A stretch of 64,000 nucleotides of DNA from contig NZ_JBIGHV010000010.1 in the NCBI RefSeq assembly GCF_043555835.1, positions 208,209 to 272,208 on the forward strand, read 5' to 3'. Numbering within the stretch: position 1 is the stretch's first letter; each line of letters starts with the position of its first letter. Position numbers and translations under genes: made by a program. A model generated the notes under the pieces. It was not told where the DNA came from. It searched no databases and was given only the letters and a program-made list of their open reading frames with translations. Shown here one piece after another: positions 35,815-45,178 of this stretch. The stretch is from Pelomonas parva (GTDB lineage: Bacteria; Pseudomonadota; Gammaproteobacteria; Burkholderiales; Burkholderiaceae_C).

Positions 35815-37431
35815 TCAGGCGGCGAGCCAGACGTTCTCGGCAAAGTTGTAGCCCATCAATCCGCCCAGCGGGATCGGCGACAAGCCCTTGACCTTGGTGC
35901 TGTGGCCGTCAAGGCTGGCCAGGAACAGCGGGATGCCGATGCCGGCTTCCTGGTGGATCAGCGTCTGCATGTCGGCATACATCTGGCGGCGCTTGGCGAG
36001 GTCGGTCTCGCCGCGCGCGGCGACGAGCAGCTGGTCGAACTTCTCGTTCTTCCAGCGCGACTCGTTCCATTGCGCGTCCGACTTGAAGAACTGCGTCAGC
36101 AGCATGTCGGCGCTGGGCCGCGGGTTGACGTTGCCGAAGCCGACCGCGCTGTTCAGCCAGTGGTTGGACCAGTAGCCGTCGGCCGGCATGCGCTTGACCT
36201 CGATGTCCAGCCCGGCCCCCTTGGCCGTCTGCTGGAGCAGCAACGCCATCTCGACCGAGTACAGCGCCGCAGGCGAACACACCACCGGCACCGTGCCGGA
36301 GACGCCCGCCTTCTTCAGGTGGAACTTGGCCTTCTCGGGGTCGAAGGCGCGCTGCGGCAGGCCGGCGAAGTGGAAGCGGCTAGTCGGGTCGATGGGCTGG
36401 TCGTTGCCGACGACGGCCTGGTCGAGGGCGATGGTCTTCCTCATCTGCTCGCGGTCGAACAGGTGCTTCATGCCCAGCACGAAGTCGGGGTTGGCGCCCG
36501 GCCCGCTGTCGCGCCGCATCGTCAGGTCCGTGTACTGGCCCGACTGCGTCTTGAACACGGCGTAGCCCGGCGTGCCGGCGATGCGAGCCAGCGATCGCGG
36601 GTTGACGGCGCCGACGAGGTCGATGCCACCCGACAGCAGCGCGTTGACGCGGGCGTTTTCGTCGCTGATGCCGACGAATTCAATCTCGTCCAGGTAGGGC
36701 TTGCCGGGCTTCCAGTAGGCCTCGTTGCGCACGACGACCGAACGCATGCCGGGCTTGAACTCCTTGAGCTTGTAGGGGCCGGTGCCGATGCCGGCGTTGA
36801 AGTCGGTCGTGCCGTCCTTGACGATGTGGAAGTGGAAGGTGCCCAGGATGACCGGCAGGTCGGCGTTCGGCGCGGCGAGCACGATGGTGACCTCGTTCGG
36901 GCCGCTTGCCTTGATGCTCTCGATCTGGTCGGTCTGGACCTTAGCCTTGCTGGCGGTGGCCAGGTCCTTGTGGCGGGAGAGCGAGTAGACGACGTCGGCC
37001 GGGGTCAGCGCCTTGCCGTCATGGAAGGTGACGCCGCGGCGCAGCGTGAACACCCAGGTCTTGGCGTCCTTGGTGTCGAAGCGCTCGGCCAGGGCCGGCT
37101 GCGGCGTCAGGCTGCCGTCCAGCGACGTGAGCCCGTTGTAGAGCATGTTGCAGCGCGAGTAGTCGGCCTGGTTGGACTGCTTGGCCGGGTCCAGCGTGTC
37201 GCTGGCCGACGCCGTGGCGCCGGCCACGCGCAGCTTGCCGCCGCGCCTGGGCGCTTGCGCGTGGGCCGTCATCGCCGTGCCCGCCAGCGCGCCCGCGAGG
37301 CCTGTCTGCATGCCGGCCCCGGCGAGCAGGCCGAGGATGTCGCGACGACTGGCGCCGCGCTGGAGCGCGTCGAACAGACGCTGGCTGTCTTGCGGGCCGA
37401 CAAGGGCTTCGAGGGATTGGCGATGGCTCAT
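35815..37431 (-). CDS. ABC importer substrate-binding protein, peptide (SBP_bac_5) type
   Basis: 538 aa. It has a long leader and then a twin-arginine signal (SRRDILGLLAGAGMQTGLAG, residues 28-58), so export by Tat is likely. The mature part is a family 5 binding protein: TLDPAKQSNQADYSRCNMLYNG, RFDTKDAKTWVFTLRRGVTF and ALTPADVVYSLSRH. Family 5 proteins bind peptides, but also opines, amines and amides. The linked amine oxidase and aminotransferase argue that the ligand is an amine-bearing molecule. Confidence 0.92.
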   Translation of the reverse strand: MSHRQSLEALVGPQDSQRLFDALQRGASRRDILGLLAGAGMQTGLAGALAGTAMTAHAQAPRRGGKLRVAGATASASDTLDPAKQSNQADYSRCNMLYNGLTSLDGSLTPQPALAERFDTKDAKTWVFTLRRGVTFHDGKALTPADVVYSLSRHKDLATASKAKVQTDQIESIKASGPNEVTIVLAAPNADLPVILGTFHFHIVKDGTTDFNAGIGTGPYKLKEFKPGMRSVVVRNEAYWKPGKPYLDEIEFVGISDENARVNALLSGGIDLVGAVNPRSLARIAGTPGYAVFKTQSGQYTDLTMRRDSGPGANPDFVLGMKHLFDREQMRKTIALDQAVVGNDQPIDPTSRFHFAGLPQRAFDPEKAKFHLKKAGVSGTVPVVCSPAALYSVEMALLLQQTAKGAGLDIEVKRMPADGYWSNHWLNSAVGFGNVNPRPSADMLLTQFFKSDAQWNESRWKNEKFDQLLVAARGETDLAKRRQMYADMQTLIHQEAGIGIPLFLASLDGHSTKVKGLSPIPLGGLMGYNFAENVWLAA

Positions 37432-37506
37432 GGTGTGTTTCTCGTTCAGTGTTCTGTTGGGGTTGACGAGTTCGGGGCGGGTCTTGGGAGAGCCGCCCGC
37501 TCCAGG

Positions 37507-38796
37507 CTAGGCGAAGCGATCCTTCAGCCGGAAGTACAGGCCGACGGCGGGCAGGAACCACGGCGGGCCGACATGGCCGGGAATGGCTGGCCAGGCGCGG
37601 TCCGCCCATGGGTTGGCGGCTGCATCGCCGCCCATCACGGCGGCCATGCGCTGGCCCATCAGCACGGACATCTGCGTGCCGTGGCCGCTGTAGCCCATCG
37701 TGTAGTACAGGCCGTCGCGTTCGCCGGCATGGGGCAGGCGGTCCTGCGTCACATCGACGAGGCCGCCCCAGCAGTAGTCCAGCCGCACGTCGGCGAGCTG
37801 CGGGAAGGTCTCCAGCAGGCCGGCGCGCAGGACCTCGCCGCTGGCGGCGTCCTGCTGCGGGCTGCTGATGGCGAAGCGCGCGCGGCCGCCGAAGACGAGC
37901 CGGTGGTCGGCCGTGAGCCGGAAGTAGTGGTGGATGTTGGCCACCGTCGTGTAGGTGCGGCGCGCTGCCAGCAGCGCGGCCGCGCGCTCCGCGCCGAGCG
38001 GCTCGGTCACGACGATGAAGCTGCCGATGGGCACGATGCGCCGGCGCAGCCAGCCGAAGCTGCCGTAGCCGCCGTGGCGCGACGCGCCGGTGGCCAGCAG
38101 CACCTGGTCGGCAGCCACAGTGCCGCGCGTGGTGTGCAGGCGGTGGGCATGGCCGTGGGTGCGCTCCAACCGCTGCACGCAGGTGCCGATGAAGATACCG
38201 GCGCCTTGGCGCTCGGCAGCCTCGGCCAGGCCGTTGGCAAAGCGCCCCATGTGCATCTGGCCGCTGCGCCTGTAGAGCATGCCGCCGTGGAAACGCTCGC
38301 TGCTCACCTCGGTGCGCACGGCGGCCGCGTCGAGGATCTCGGTGTCGGTGTCGACACCGTCGGCATGCAGGCGCTCCACGCTGCGGCGCAGCACGTCCAG
38401 TTGCCCCGGCCGGGTCGCCAGCTTGAGCTTGCCGGTGCGGTTGAAATCGCAGGCGATGCCCTCCTGCTGAACAAGCTGCGCCACGGCGTCGACGGCGGTG
38501 TCATAGGCGCGGTACCAGGCGGCTGCCCGCGCGGCGCCATGGCGGGCGGCGGCTTCCGCATAGTCCACCGCCAGCCCGTTGTTCACATGGCCGCCGTTGC
38601 GCCCCGAGGCTTCGGACGCGACGCGCGCGCCGGCCTCCAGCACGGCCACCGTGGCACCGCGCCTCGCCAGCGCCAGGGCGGCGGACAGGCCGCTGAAGCC
38701 CCCGCCCACCACGGCGACGTCCACGCGCTGCGGCAGCTCGCGCGCGGCCGGCAAGAACGCCGGCACGCTGTCGGTCCAGTAGGCATCGAGCTTCAT
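37507..38796 (-). CDS. FAD-dependent amine oxidase, DAO family (PuuB-like)
   Basis: 429 aa from ATG 38796. The FAD-binding Rossmann motif VVGGGFSGLSAALALARRG lies near 27-45, and the GRNGGHVNNGL block follows, typical of gamma-glutamylputrescine oxidase-type DAO proteins. The C-terminal WGGLVDVTQDRLPHAG and MGYSGHGTQMSVLMG motifs complete the fold. It would oxidise a secondary or primary amine to an aldehyde plus ammonia or amine, with peroxide. Located between the HAD and transporter genes, it likely acts on the imported compound. Confidence 0.88.
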   Translation of the reverse strand: MKLDAYWTDSVPAFLPAARELPQRVDVAVVGGGFSGLSAALALARRGATVAVLEAGARVASEASGRNGGHVNNGLAVDYAEAAARHGAARAAAWYRAYDTAVDAVAQLVQQEGIACDFNRTGKLKLATRPGQLDVLRRSVERLHADGVDTDTEILDAAAVRTEVSSERFHGGMLYRRSGQMHMGRFANGLAEAAERQGAGIFIGTCVQRLERTHGHAHRLHTTRGTVAADQVLLATGASRHGGYGSFGWLRRRIVPIGSFIVVTEPLGAERAAALLAARRTYTTVANIHHYFRLTADHRLVFGGRARFAISSPQQDAASGEVLRAGLLETFPQLADVRLDYCWGGLVDVTQDRLPHAGERDGLYYTMGYSGHGTQMSVLMGQRMAAVMGGDAAANPWADRAWPAIPGHVGPPWFLPAVGLYFRLKDRFA

Positions 38797-38815
38797 GGCG
38801 GGTTGCTTTCGACGT

Positions 38816-39481
38816 TCAGAGACCGACGACGCCGGCCAGGCCGCCGATGTCGGCGATCTCGGTGTAGCGGTAGCCCGGGCAGCCCGGGCCATGGCCACGG
38901 TTGACGAAGACCTTGTTGACGATGCCGATGTCGTCGGCCGACATCAGGTCGTAGCGCAGGCTGGACGACACATGCAGCAGGTCCTCGGGGTTGCAGCCCA
39001 GCGAATCGATCATGAACTCGAAGGCCTTCAGCCGCGGCTTGTAAGCCTGCGCCTGCTGCGCGGTGTAGACGCGGTGGAAAGGTGCGCCGAGCATGGCGAC
39101 GTTGGACTGGATCTGGTGGTCCATCGCGTTGGACAGGATCACCAGCGGGATCTCCTTGGCGACCTTGGCCAGGCCGGCGGGCACGTCGTCATGCGGGCCC
39201 CAGGTGGGCACGGCATCGACGTAGCGCTGCGCCTCGGCGTCCAGGTATTGCAGCTTCCACTTGCGGCACAACCGTCGCACCGCGTTTTTCAGCACCACGT
39301 CATACGGTTGCCAGTCGCCCAGTACTTCGTCGAAACGGTAGGCCGTGAAGTCGGCGATGAATTGCTCCATGCGCTCGGCCGGCACGCGGTCGAAGAAGAT
39401 GTCGCGTGTGATCTCCGCCATGCGGAAGCGGGTCAGCGTGCCGTAGCAATCGAAGGTGATGTACTTGGGTCGGATGCTCAT
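38816..39481 (-). CDS. HAD superfamily type II hydrolase (haloacid dehalogenase-like)
   Basis: 221 aa. Motifs in order: nucleophile Asp in TFDCYGTLTRF (near 9), SNAMD (motif II), the Lys in YKPRLKAFEF, and the acidic motif region SSSLRYDLMSADDIG. Classed with type II haloacid dehalogenases, but many such proteins are phosphatases or have other substrates, and SSSLRYD in place of the usual VSS-x-x-WD pattern is a little unusual. It is the first gene of the minus-strand operon and diverges from the GNAT gene. Confidence 0.82.
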   Translation of the reverse strand: MSIRPKYITFDCYGTLTRFRMAEITRDIFFDRVPAERMEQFIADFTAYRFDEVLGDWQPYDVVLKNAVRRLCRKWKLQYLDAEAQRYVDAVPTWGPHDDVPAGLAKVAKEIPLVILSNAMDHQIQSNVAMLGAPFHRVYTAQQAQAYKPRLKAFEFMIDSLGCNPEDLLHVSSSLRYDLMSADDIGIVNKVFVNRGHGPGCPGYRYTEIADIGGLAGVVGL

Positions 39482-39942
39482 GTTGTGCGTCTCGCTCAGT
39501 GGGTTGTCATCAGGACTTCATTGCAGCATGTGCCCTGAAGTGGTTTGTGGGGAAAACGGGTTGCCGCAGGCGCTGAAACTGCCGTTCGGAGGCGGCTCGG
39601 CGGCATGGCCTGCGGAGCGCACTTCGAAGGGGCCCGGCGCCCCGTCATGGCCATCGAAGAGCACTGTCTTGTCGCGCAAAGGCTGCCCGAGCGGCCCGCT
39701 GCAAGGTGATCTGGATTGAAGGCTGGCATGGCTTGGATGCGCGCTGGAGGAATGGCGCAGATGGTAGGAATGAGGCCATGGAATATGTGTGCGTAGACGC
39801 GCGCCGTTCAGCAGCGAATGCCGTGCTGACCGGCCTGGCAGCGCAAGCTGCTGAATTGCGGCGGCACCTCTGTTCGGACTGGTGCGGCAGGCGCGAAAGG
39901 CCGCAACATGAGCAACCCCTTGCCCTTCAGGAGACCCGCCAC
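39482..39942. promoter_or_regulatory. divergent promoter region of the two metabolic operons
   Basis: 460 bp between the HAD gene (minus) and the GNAT gene (plus). Both operons should start here. A run of repeated half-sites was not seen, and no clear -10/-35 pair can be singled out. The Lrp-type regulator encoded at 43386 is the obvious candidate to bind. Confidence 0.4.
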
Positions 39943-40830
39943 ATGGGCGCCCTCACCACCATGAATGCAGCTGCCACCGACGACGGCGTGCGGCTGCGCG
40001 AAATGAACGACGCCGACCTTGCGGCCGCGCACTCGCTGTCCGAAGCGCTGCGCTGGCCGCACCGCCTGGCGGACTGGAAGCAGGTCTTCCACCACGCCGA
40101 GGGCGTCGTCGCCGAGCGCGACGGCGCGATCATCGGCACCGCCCTGCGCTTTCGCTGGGGCCCGCAGGACGCCACCATCGGCCTCGTCATCGTCGCGCCG
40201 GCGCAGCAGGGCCGGCGCATCGGCCACCGGCTGATGAGCGCAGTGCTCGACGGCCTGGACGGCTGCCGCGTTCGGCTCAACGCCACGATGGATGGCCGCG
40301 GCCTCTACGAGCGCCTGGGCTTCACGCGCGTCGGCGAACTGCGCCAGCACCAGGGCATCGCGCAGCCGGCGCCGCTGGTGGCGCTGGACAGCGGCTGGCG
40401 CTTGCGCCCCGCTGGCGCTTCCGATGCTGCGGCGTTGAAGGCGCTGGACACCCAGGCCTGCGGCATGCCGCGCGACGCGCTGCTGGATGAACTGCTGGCC
40501 GAGGCGGAGTTCACCGTCGTGCTGGACGACGGCGGCACGGTGCGCGGCTTCGCCCTGCTCCGCCGCTTCGGCCGTGGCCATGCCATCGGGCCGGTCGTCG
40601 CGCCGGACGAGGAAGGCGCCAAGGCCCTCATCGCCCACTTGGCCGGCACCAATGCCGGCCGCTTCACGCGCATCGACATCGACCTGGACAGCGGGCTGGC
40701 CGAATGGCTGGAGGCGATGGGCCTGCTGCGCGTGGACGCGCCGGTGGTGATGCAACGCGGCCCGGCTGCCGAGCCGCCGACACCCGGCGCGCCCAGGGGC
40801 TATGCCGTCGTCACCCAGGCGCTGGGCTGA
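39943..40830 (+). CDS. GNAT family N-acetyltransferase with two GNAT folds
   Basis: 295 aa from ATG 39943 (AGGAG at 39928-39932; the frame is open further upstream). The first half is a complete GNAT domain: VRLREMNDADLAAAHSLSEA, LVIVAPAQQGRRIGHRLM as the acetyl-CoA loop, and YERLGFTRVGELRQHQG. The second half (about 150-275) is a degenerate second GNAT or SCP2-like domain without a clear CoA loop. It likely acetylates an amino group. It heads the plus-strand operon, 6 bp before the dehydrogenase. Confidence 0.8.
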   Translation: MGALTTMNAAATDDGVRLREMNDADLAAAHSLSEALRWPHRLADWKQVFHHAEGVVAERDGAIIGTALRFRWGPQDATIGLVIVAPAQQGRRIGHRLMSAVLDGLDGCRVRLNATMDGRGLYERLGFTRVGELRQHQGIAQPAPLVALDSGWRLRPAGASDAAALKALDTQACGMPRDALLDELLAEAEFTVVLDDGGTVRGFALLRRFGRGHAIGPVVAPDEEGAKALIAHLAGTNAGRFTRIDIDLDSGLAEWLEAMGLLRVDAPVVMQRGPAAEPPTPGAPRGYAVVTQALG

Positions 40831-40836
40831 AGCGCG

Positions 40837-41766
40837 ATGGCCACCTTCCTCTACATGGCCGACGCCGAGCGCGGCCGGTGCTGGGGCGAGATGTTCCGCC
40901 GCGACGCGCCGGCGCTGGACTTCCGCCTCTGGCCGGATGCCGGCGACCCGGCCCAGGTGCACTACCTCGCCACCTGGCAGCAGCCCGAGCAGCTGGCCCA
41001 GCGCTTCCCGAACGTGAAGCTGCTGTTCTCGACCGGCGCCGGTGTGGACCAGTTCAACCTGGCCGCGCTGCCACCAACCGTCTCGCTGGTGCGCATGGTG
41101 GAGCCGGGCATCGTGCAGGGCATGGTGGAGTACGTGCTGCATGCCGTGCTGGACCTGCACCGCGACATGCCCGCCTACCGGCGCCAGCAGGCCCAAGCGT
41201 CGTGGCGGCCGCTGCCGGTGCGCACCGCGGCGCAGTGCCGTGTCGGCGTGCTGGGGCTGGGCTCGCTGGGCGAAGCCGTGCTGACGGCGCTGCGCGGCCT
41301 GGGCTTCGACTGCGCCGGCTGGAGCCGCAGCCGGCGCAGCATCGACGGCGTGCCGTGTTTTGCTGGCGAAGCCGAACGGGCCGACTTCCTGCGCCGCAGC
41401 GACATCCTCGTCTGCCTGCTGCCGCTGACCGACGCAACGCGCGGCCTGCTGAACAGCGCGCTGTTCGATGCACTGCCGCGCGGCGCGGCGCTGGTCCATG
41501 TCGGCCGCGGCCCGCAGCTGGTGAGCGCGGACCTGGTGGGCGCCCTCGATGACGGCCGCCTCGGCGAGGCCATGCTCGACGTGACCGACCCCGAGCCCCT
41601 GCCGGCGGACGACGCGCTGTGGCGCCATCCCCGCGTGCAGATCACGCCGCACATCGCCAGCATGACGCAGCCGGACACCGCGGCCGCTGTGGTGCTGGAC
41701 AACCTGCGGCGCTTCGAAGCGGGGCTGCCGCTGGTGGGTTTGGTCGATCGCGACAAAGGCTATTGA
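40837..41766 (+). CDS. D-2-hydroxyacid dehydrogenase, glyoxylate/hydroxypyruvate reductase A type
   Basis: 309 aa. NAD(P)-binding motif GVLGLGSLGEAVLTALRGLG near 140, the catalytic Arg region (LVHVGRGPQLVSADL), Glu in DVTDPEPLP and His in PHIASMTQP. The opening residues (TFLYMADAERGRCWGEMF) match the GhrA group, which reduces glyoxylate or hydroxypyruvate. It could reduce the 2-oxo acid produced by the aminotransferase encoded next. Confidence 0.85.
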   Translation: MATFLYMADAERGRCWGEMFRRDAPALDFRLWPDAGDPAQVHYLATWQQPEQLAQRFPNVKLLFSTGAGVDQFNLAALPPTVSLVRMVEPGIVQGMVEYVLHAVLDLHRDMPAYRRQQAQASWRPLPVRTAAQCRVGVLGLGSLGEAVLTALRGLGFDCAGWSRSRRSIDGVPCFAGEAERADFLRRSDILVCLLPLTDATRGLLNSALFDALPRGAALVHVGRGPQLVSADLVGALDDGRLGEAMLDVTDPEPLPADDALWRHPRVQITPHIASMTQPDTAAAVVLDNLRRFEAGLPLVGLVDRDKGY

Positions 41767-41900
41767 GCGCGAGCCGAAGCTTCTGCCGTGACGGCCCGCA
41801 GTTCAGCGCAAGACGCTGCGGTGAGCGGCCAATGCAGCATCCACTAGAAGCCGCTAACGCCCAAACTGAAGCGTCGCTATCCACTGCAACACGCCGCCTC

Positions 41901-43343
41901 ATGACTGCCCTGCCCCACGCCCAAACCGCCGCCGCCGACCACGCCAACATCGCCACCCCGGAACAGCACGCCGCGCTGGCCGGCCTGGACCGCGCGCATC
42001 TCATCCACCCCGTGGCGCCGTGGCGCCGGCACGAGGAGCGTGGCCCGACGGTGCTGAGCTCCGGCCACGGCGTCTGGCTGCAGGATGCCCAGGGCCGCGA
42101 GCTGCTCGATGCCTTCGCGGGCCTGTGGTGCGTCAACGTCGGCTACGGCCAGGAGAGCGTCGTGCAGGCCGCCGTCGAGCAGATGCGCCGCCTGCCCTAT
42201 GCGACCGGCTACTTCCACTTCGCCAGCGAGCCGGCTATCCGCCTGGCGGCCAAGCTGGTCGAGATCACGCCGGCCTCGCTGACCCGCGCCTACCTGACGC
42301 TGGGCGGCTCGGAGTCGGTCGATGCGGCCGTGCGCTTCATCGTGCAGTACTACAACAACACCGGCCGGCCGGCCAAGAAGCACTTCATCGCGCTGGAGCG
42401 TGGCTACCACGGCTCGTCGTCCACCGGCGCAGGGCTGACGGCGCTGCCGGTCTTCCACCGCGGCTTCGACCTGCCGCTGGCCACGCAGCACCACATCCCG
42501 TCGCCCAACCCCTATCGCCATGAAAGCGGCTCTGACGCTGCGGCCTTGATCGCCGCCTCCGTCGCCTCGCTGCGCGCCAAGGTGGCCCAGCTGGGCGCGG
42601 AGAACGTGGCCGCCTTCTTCTGCGAGCCGGTGCAAGGTTCCGGCGGCGTCATCGTGCCGCCGCGTGGCTGGCTGAAGGCGATGGCCGACGCGGCGCGCGA
42701 GCTGGACATCCTGTTTGTCGTCGACGAGGTCATCACCGGCTTCGGCCGCACCGGGACGATGTTCGCCTGCGATGCCGAAGGCGTGCAACCCGACCTGATG
42801 ACGCTCGCCAAGGGCCTGACCTCGGGATATGTGCCGATGGGCGCGACGATGATGTCCGAGCGGGTCTACGCCGGCATTGCCGACGGCGCCCCGGCCGGCC
42901 AGCCCATCGGCCACGGCGCGACCTACTCGGCGCATCCGGTGTCTGCCGCCGTGGCGCTCGAAGTGATCCGGCTCTACGAGGAAGGCGGCATCCTCGCCAA
43001 CGCCCAGCGCGTTGCCGCGCGCTTCGCTGCCGGGCTGGCGGCCTTGCGCTCGCACCCGCTGGTGGGCGACGTGCGCTGCGTCGGCCTGCTGGGCGCGCTG
43101 GAACTGGTGAGCGACAAAGCCAGCAAGCGTGGCTTCGACCCGGCGCTGGGCCTGGCCGACCGGCTGTTCGCCCTCGGCTACCAGCACGGCCTGGTGTTCC
43201 GCAGCTTCGGCGACCACGTGCTCGGCTTCGCGCCGGCGCTGACGATCACCGAGGCCGAACTCGACGTGCTGTTCGTGCGTTTGTGCCGCGTGCTCGATGA
43301 CGCATTGGCGGCGCCGGATGTTCGCGCCGCGATGGCTGGCTGA
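41901..43343 (+). CDS. class III (omega-) aminotransferase
   Basis: 480 aa from ATG 41901; starts at 41832 or further upstream are open. PLP-dependent aminotransferase: the cofactor motif DEVITGFGRTGTMFACD and the Schiff-base Lys in TLAKGLTSGYVPMGA, plus GGSESVDAAVRFIVQYYNN. This group (aspartate aminotransferase family, omega-amino acid:pyruvate type) moves terminal amino groups from compounds such as putrescine, beta-alanine, taurine or gamma-aminobutyrate to pyruvate. Together with the GabD-like enzyme it would turn an amine into an acid. The specificity cannot be read from sequence. Confidence 0.88.
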   Translation: MTALPHAQTAAADHANIATPEQHAALAGLDRAHLIHPVAPWRRHEERGPTVLSSGHGVWLQDAQGRELLDAFAGLWCVNVGYGQESVVQAAVEQMRRLPYATGYFHFASEPAIRLAAKLVEITPASLTRAYLTLGGSESVDAAVRFIVQYYNNTGRPAKKHFIALERGYHGSSSTGAGLTALPVFHRGFDLPLATQHHIPSPNPYRHESGSDAAALIAASVASLRAKVAQLGAENVAAFFCEPVQGSGGVIVPPRGWLKAMADAARELDILFVVDEVITGFGRTGTMFACDAEGVQPDLMTLAKGLTSGYVPMGATMMSERVYAGIADGAPAGQPIGHGATYSAHPVSAAVALEVIRLYEEGGILANAQRVAARFAAGLAALRSHPLVGDVRCVGLLGALELVSDKASKRGFDPALGLADRLFALGYQHGLVFRSFGDHVLGFAPALTITEAELDVLFVRLCRVLDDALAAPDVRAAMAG

Positions 43344-43385
43344 GCCGGACAATCGGCCCTTCTCCCACCACGCCTCGCGACCCCC

Positions 43386-43880
43386 ATGGCAGAAGCCCTC
43401 AAGCTCGACCGGTTGGACCTGCGCATCCTGGCCCAGCTGCAGAAGAACGGCCGCATCACCAACGTCGACCTTGCCGATGCCGTCGGCTTGTCGCCCAGCC
43501 CCTGCCTCATCCGCGTCAAGCGGCTGGAGCAGGCCGGCTACATCAGCGGCTACGGCGCCCACCTGCGGCTGGAGAAGCTGGGCGACACGCTGACGGTGTT
43601 CACCGAGGTGACGCTGACCGACCACCACCGCGAGGACTTCATCCGCTTCGAGACCGCCATCCGGGACGTCGACGAGATCCTCGAGTGCCACCTCGTCAGC
43701 GGCGGCTACGACTACCTGCTGCGCTTCATGACGCGGGGTGTGAACCACTACCAGCAGGTCATCGAGGGCCTGCTCGAACGCAACATCGGCATCGAGAAGT
43801 ACTTCAGCTACATCGTCATCAAGTCGCCCTTCGTGAAGACGCATTGCGCGATCGAGAAGCTGTTCAACGAAACGCGCTGA
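43386..43880 (+). CDS. Lrp/AsnC family transcriptional regulator
   Basis: 164 aa. N-terminal helix-turn-helix (ILAQLQKNGRITNVDLADAV, GLSPSPCLIRVKRLE) and the C-terminal RAM ligand-binding domain (VDEILECHLVSGGYDYLLRF). It is the last gene of the plus-strand operon, 42 bp after the aminotransferase. Such regulators sense an amino acid or related ligand, and this one probably controls the two divergent operons. A strong hairpin follows. Confidence 0.92.
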   Translation: MAEALKLDRLDLRILAQLQKNGRITNVDLADAVGLSPSPCLIRVKRLEQAGYISGYGAHLRLEKLGDTLTVFTEVTLTDHHREDFIRFETAIRDVDEILECHLVSGGYDYLLRFMTRGVNHYQQVIEGLLERNIGIEKYFSYIVIKSPFVKTHCAIEKLFNETR

Positions 43881-43898
43881 GCGCACGCACCAACCGAG

Positions 43899-43924
43899 CA
43901 GGCCCGCAGCACGCGGGCCTGTTG
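43899..43924 (+). terminator. stem-loop after the Lrp gene
   Basis: CAGGCCCGC (43899-43907), 5-nt loop, GCGGGCCTG (43913-43921), then a TTGCACTTT tail. A perfect 9-bp stem 18 bp past the stop. Probable intrinsic terminator, although the T tail is broken. Confidence 0.7.
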
Positions 43925-44205
43925 CACTTTGGGCGCGCCGACGCGTCGTGATGACGCCGCAAACGCTGCCGGCAACACCTCTCCCAACCGCAGCAACCAC
44001 CTGCGCACCGCACGGTTTCGGCATCGGCGCAGACCACGCTGCCAACGCCCTTCACAACCGCACTTCGTGCCGCCGCAGCCGCCCACAACGCGACGCCTCG
44101 CACAGCCCCCGGTGCTGGAATGCCCTGGCACCGAGCGGTGCGGCTTCCGAAGCGAAGTTGCAGCCCCTCGCCGTCGCCGACCAAGCAACCTACAAGAGGG
44201 AATCC

Positions 44206-45168
44206 ATGACAGCTTTCAACCGCATCCGCCTTCTCGCCGTCACCGGCGCCGCCCTGTGTGGCAGCGTCGCCAGCGCGCAATCCAACGTCACGATCAGCGG
44301 CAGCATCGACGCGGGCGTGTTCCGCGACACGGCCGGCCGCAAGAATGTCGGCACCATCCAGCGCAGCCACCTGGAGTTCGCCGGCACCGAGGACCTCGGC
44401 GGCGGCCTGGCCGCGACCTTCCGCCTGCGCCACCGTTTCGACGCCGACACCGGCGCCTCGGAGGCCGGCACCGGCAGGCCGTTCTGGCATGGCGAATCGA
44501 CCGTCGGCATCAAGGGCGGCTTCGGCGCCTTGCGCGTGGGCCGCGCGCTCGACGCCATCCAGGCGCACGACTGGGCCTTCGATGCCTGGAGCAACTACGA
44601 CCGCATCGTGTCGCCCGCCTGGGACCTGTGGCACTGGAACTACTCCGCCGACCCGGCCGGCGGCGGCTCCGGCCGCGTCGCCAATGCGGTGTTCTACGAC
44701 TCGCCCAAGTTCAGCAACGTCTCGCTGCACGTCAGCGCCTCGCCGGAGTCGCCCGAAGGCGCCGTGGCCAAGACGCGCGCCGCCACGCTGCTCTACAACG
44801 ACGGCATGCTGCGCATGATGCTGGGCAGCGGCAAGAACAGCGCCGGCGCCACCGAGACCCTGGCCGGCGTGCGCGCCACTTTCGGCCAGCTGTCGCTGAT
44901 GGGCGTGTACAACATCAGCGAAACCCTGGCCGGCTCCAAGGCCAAGGTGACGACGCTGGGCGCCGTCTACCGGATGGGTGCAACCACCTTCAAGGCCGGC
45001 TGGGGCCAGGCGGACATCAACGGCGTGAAGCAGCGCAGGATGGTCTCGGTGAGCACCGGCTACAGCCTGTCCAAGCGCACCACGGTGTATGCGGACCTGG
45101 CCTCCAAGCGCATCCTGGGCACGGGCACGAAAGAGGTCTACGGCGCCGGCATGACGCACTCGTTCTGA
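44206..45168 (+). CDS. Gram-negative porin (beta-proteobacterial type)
   Basis: 320 aa from ATG 44206, with AGAGGG upstream. A signal peptide (LLAVTGAALCGSVASAQSNV) is followed by VTISGSIDAGVFRD, the first strand of Porin_4 proteins, then alternating beta strands and a C-terminal Phe (GAGMTHSF) needed for outer-membrane insertion. It is somewhat shorter than the usual 350-380 aa. It would provide passive entry, perhaps for the compound used by the adjacent catabolic genes. It is preceded by about 280 bp without a gene. Confidence 0.9.
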   Translation: MTAFNRIRLLAVTGAALCGSVASAQSNVTISGSIDAGVFRDTAGRKNVGTIQRSHLEFAGTEDLGGGLAATFRLRHRFDADTGASEAGTGRPFWHGESTVGIKGGFGALRVGRALDAIQAHDWAFDAWSNYDRIVSPAWDLWHWNYSADPAGGGSGRVANAVFYDSPKFSNVSLHVSASPESPEGAVAKTRAATLLYNDGMLRMMLGSGKNSAGATETLAGVRATFGQLSLMGVYNISETLAGSKAKVTTLGAVYRMGATTFKAGWGQADINGVKQRRMVSVSTGYSLSKRTTVYADLASKRILGTGTKEVYGAGMTHSF

Positions 45169-45178
45169 ACAGGCCGCG

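Noticed and set aside
35791..38904. A 1037-codon open frame on the plus strand
   Set aside because: It is antisense to the binding protein and amine oxidase genes, has no ribosome site and reads as a His/Arg/Gly/Ala-rich shadow common in GC-rich DNA. The minus-strand genes have clear motifs.
41877..44045. A 722-codon minus-strand frame
   Set aside because: It is antisense to the aminotransferase and Lrp genes, with shadow composition only.
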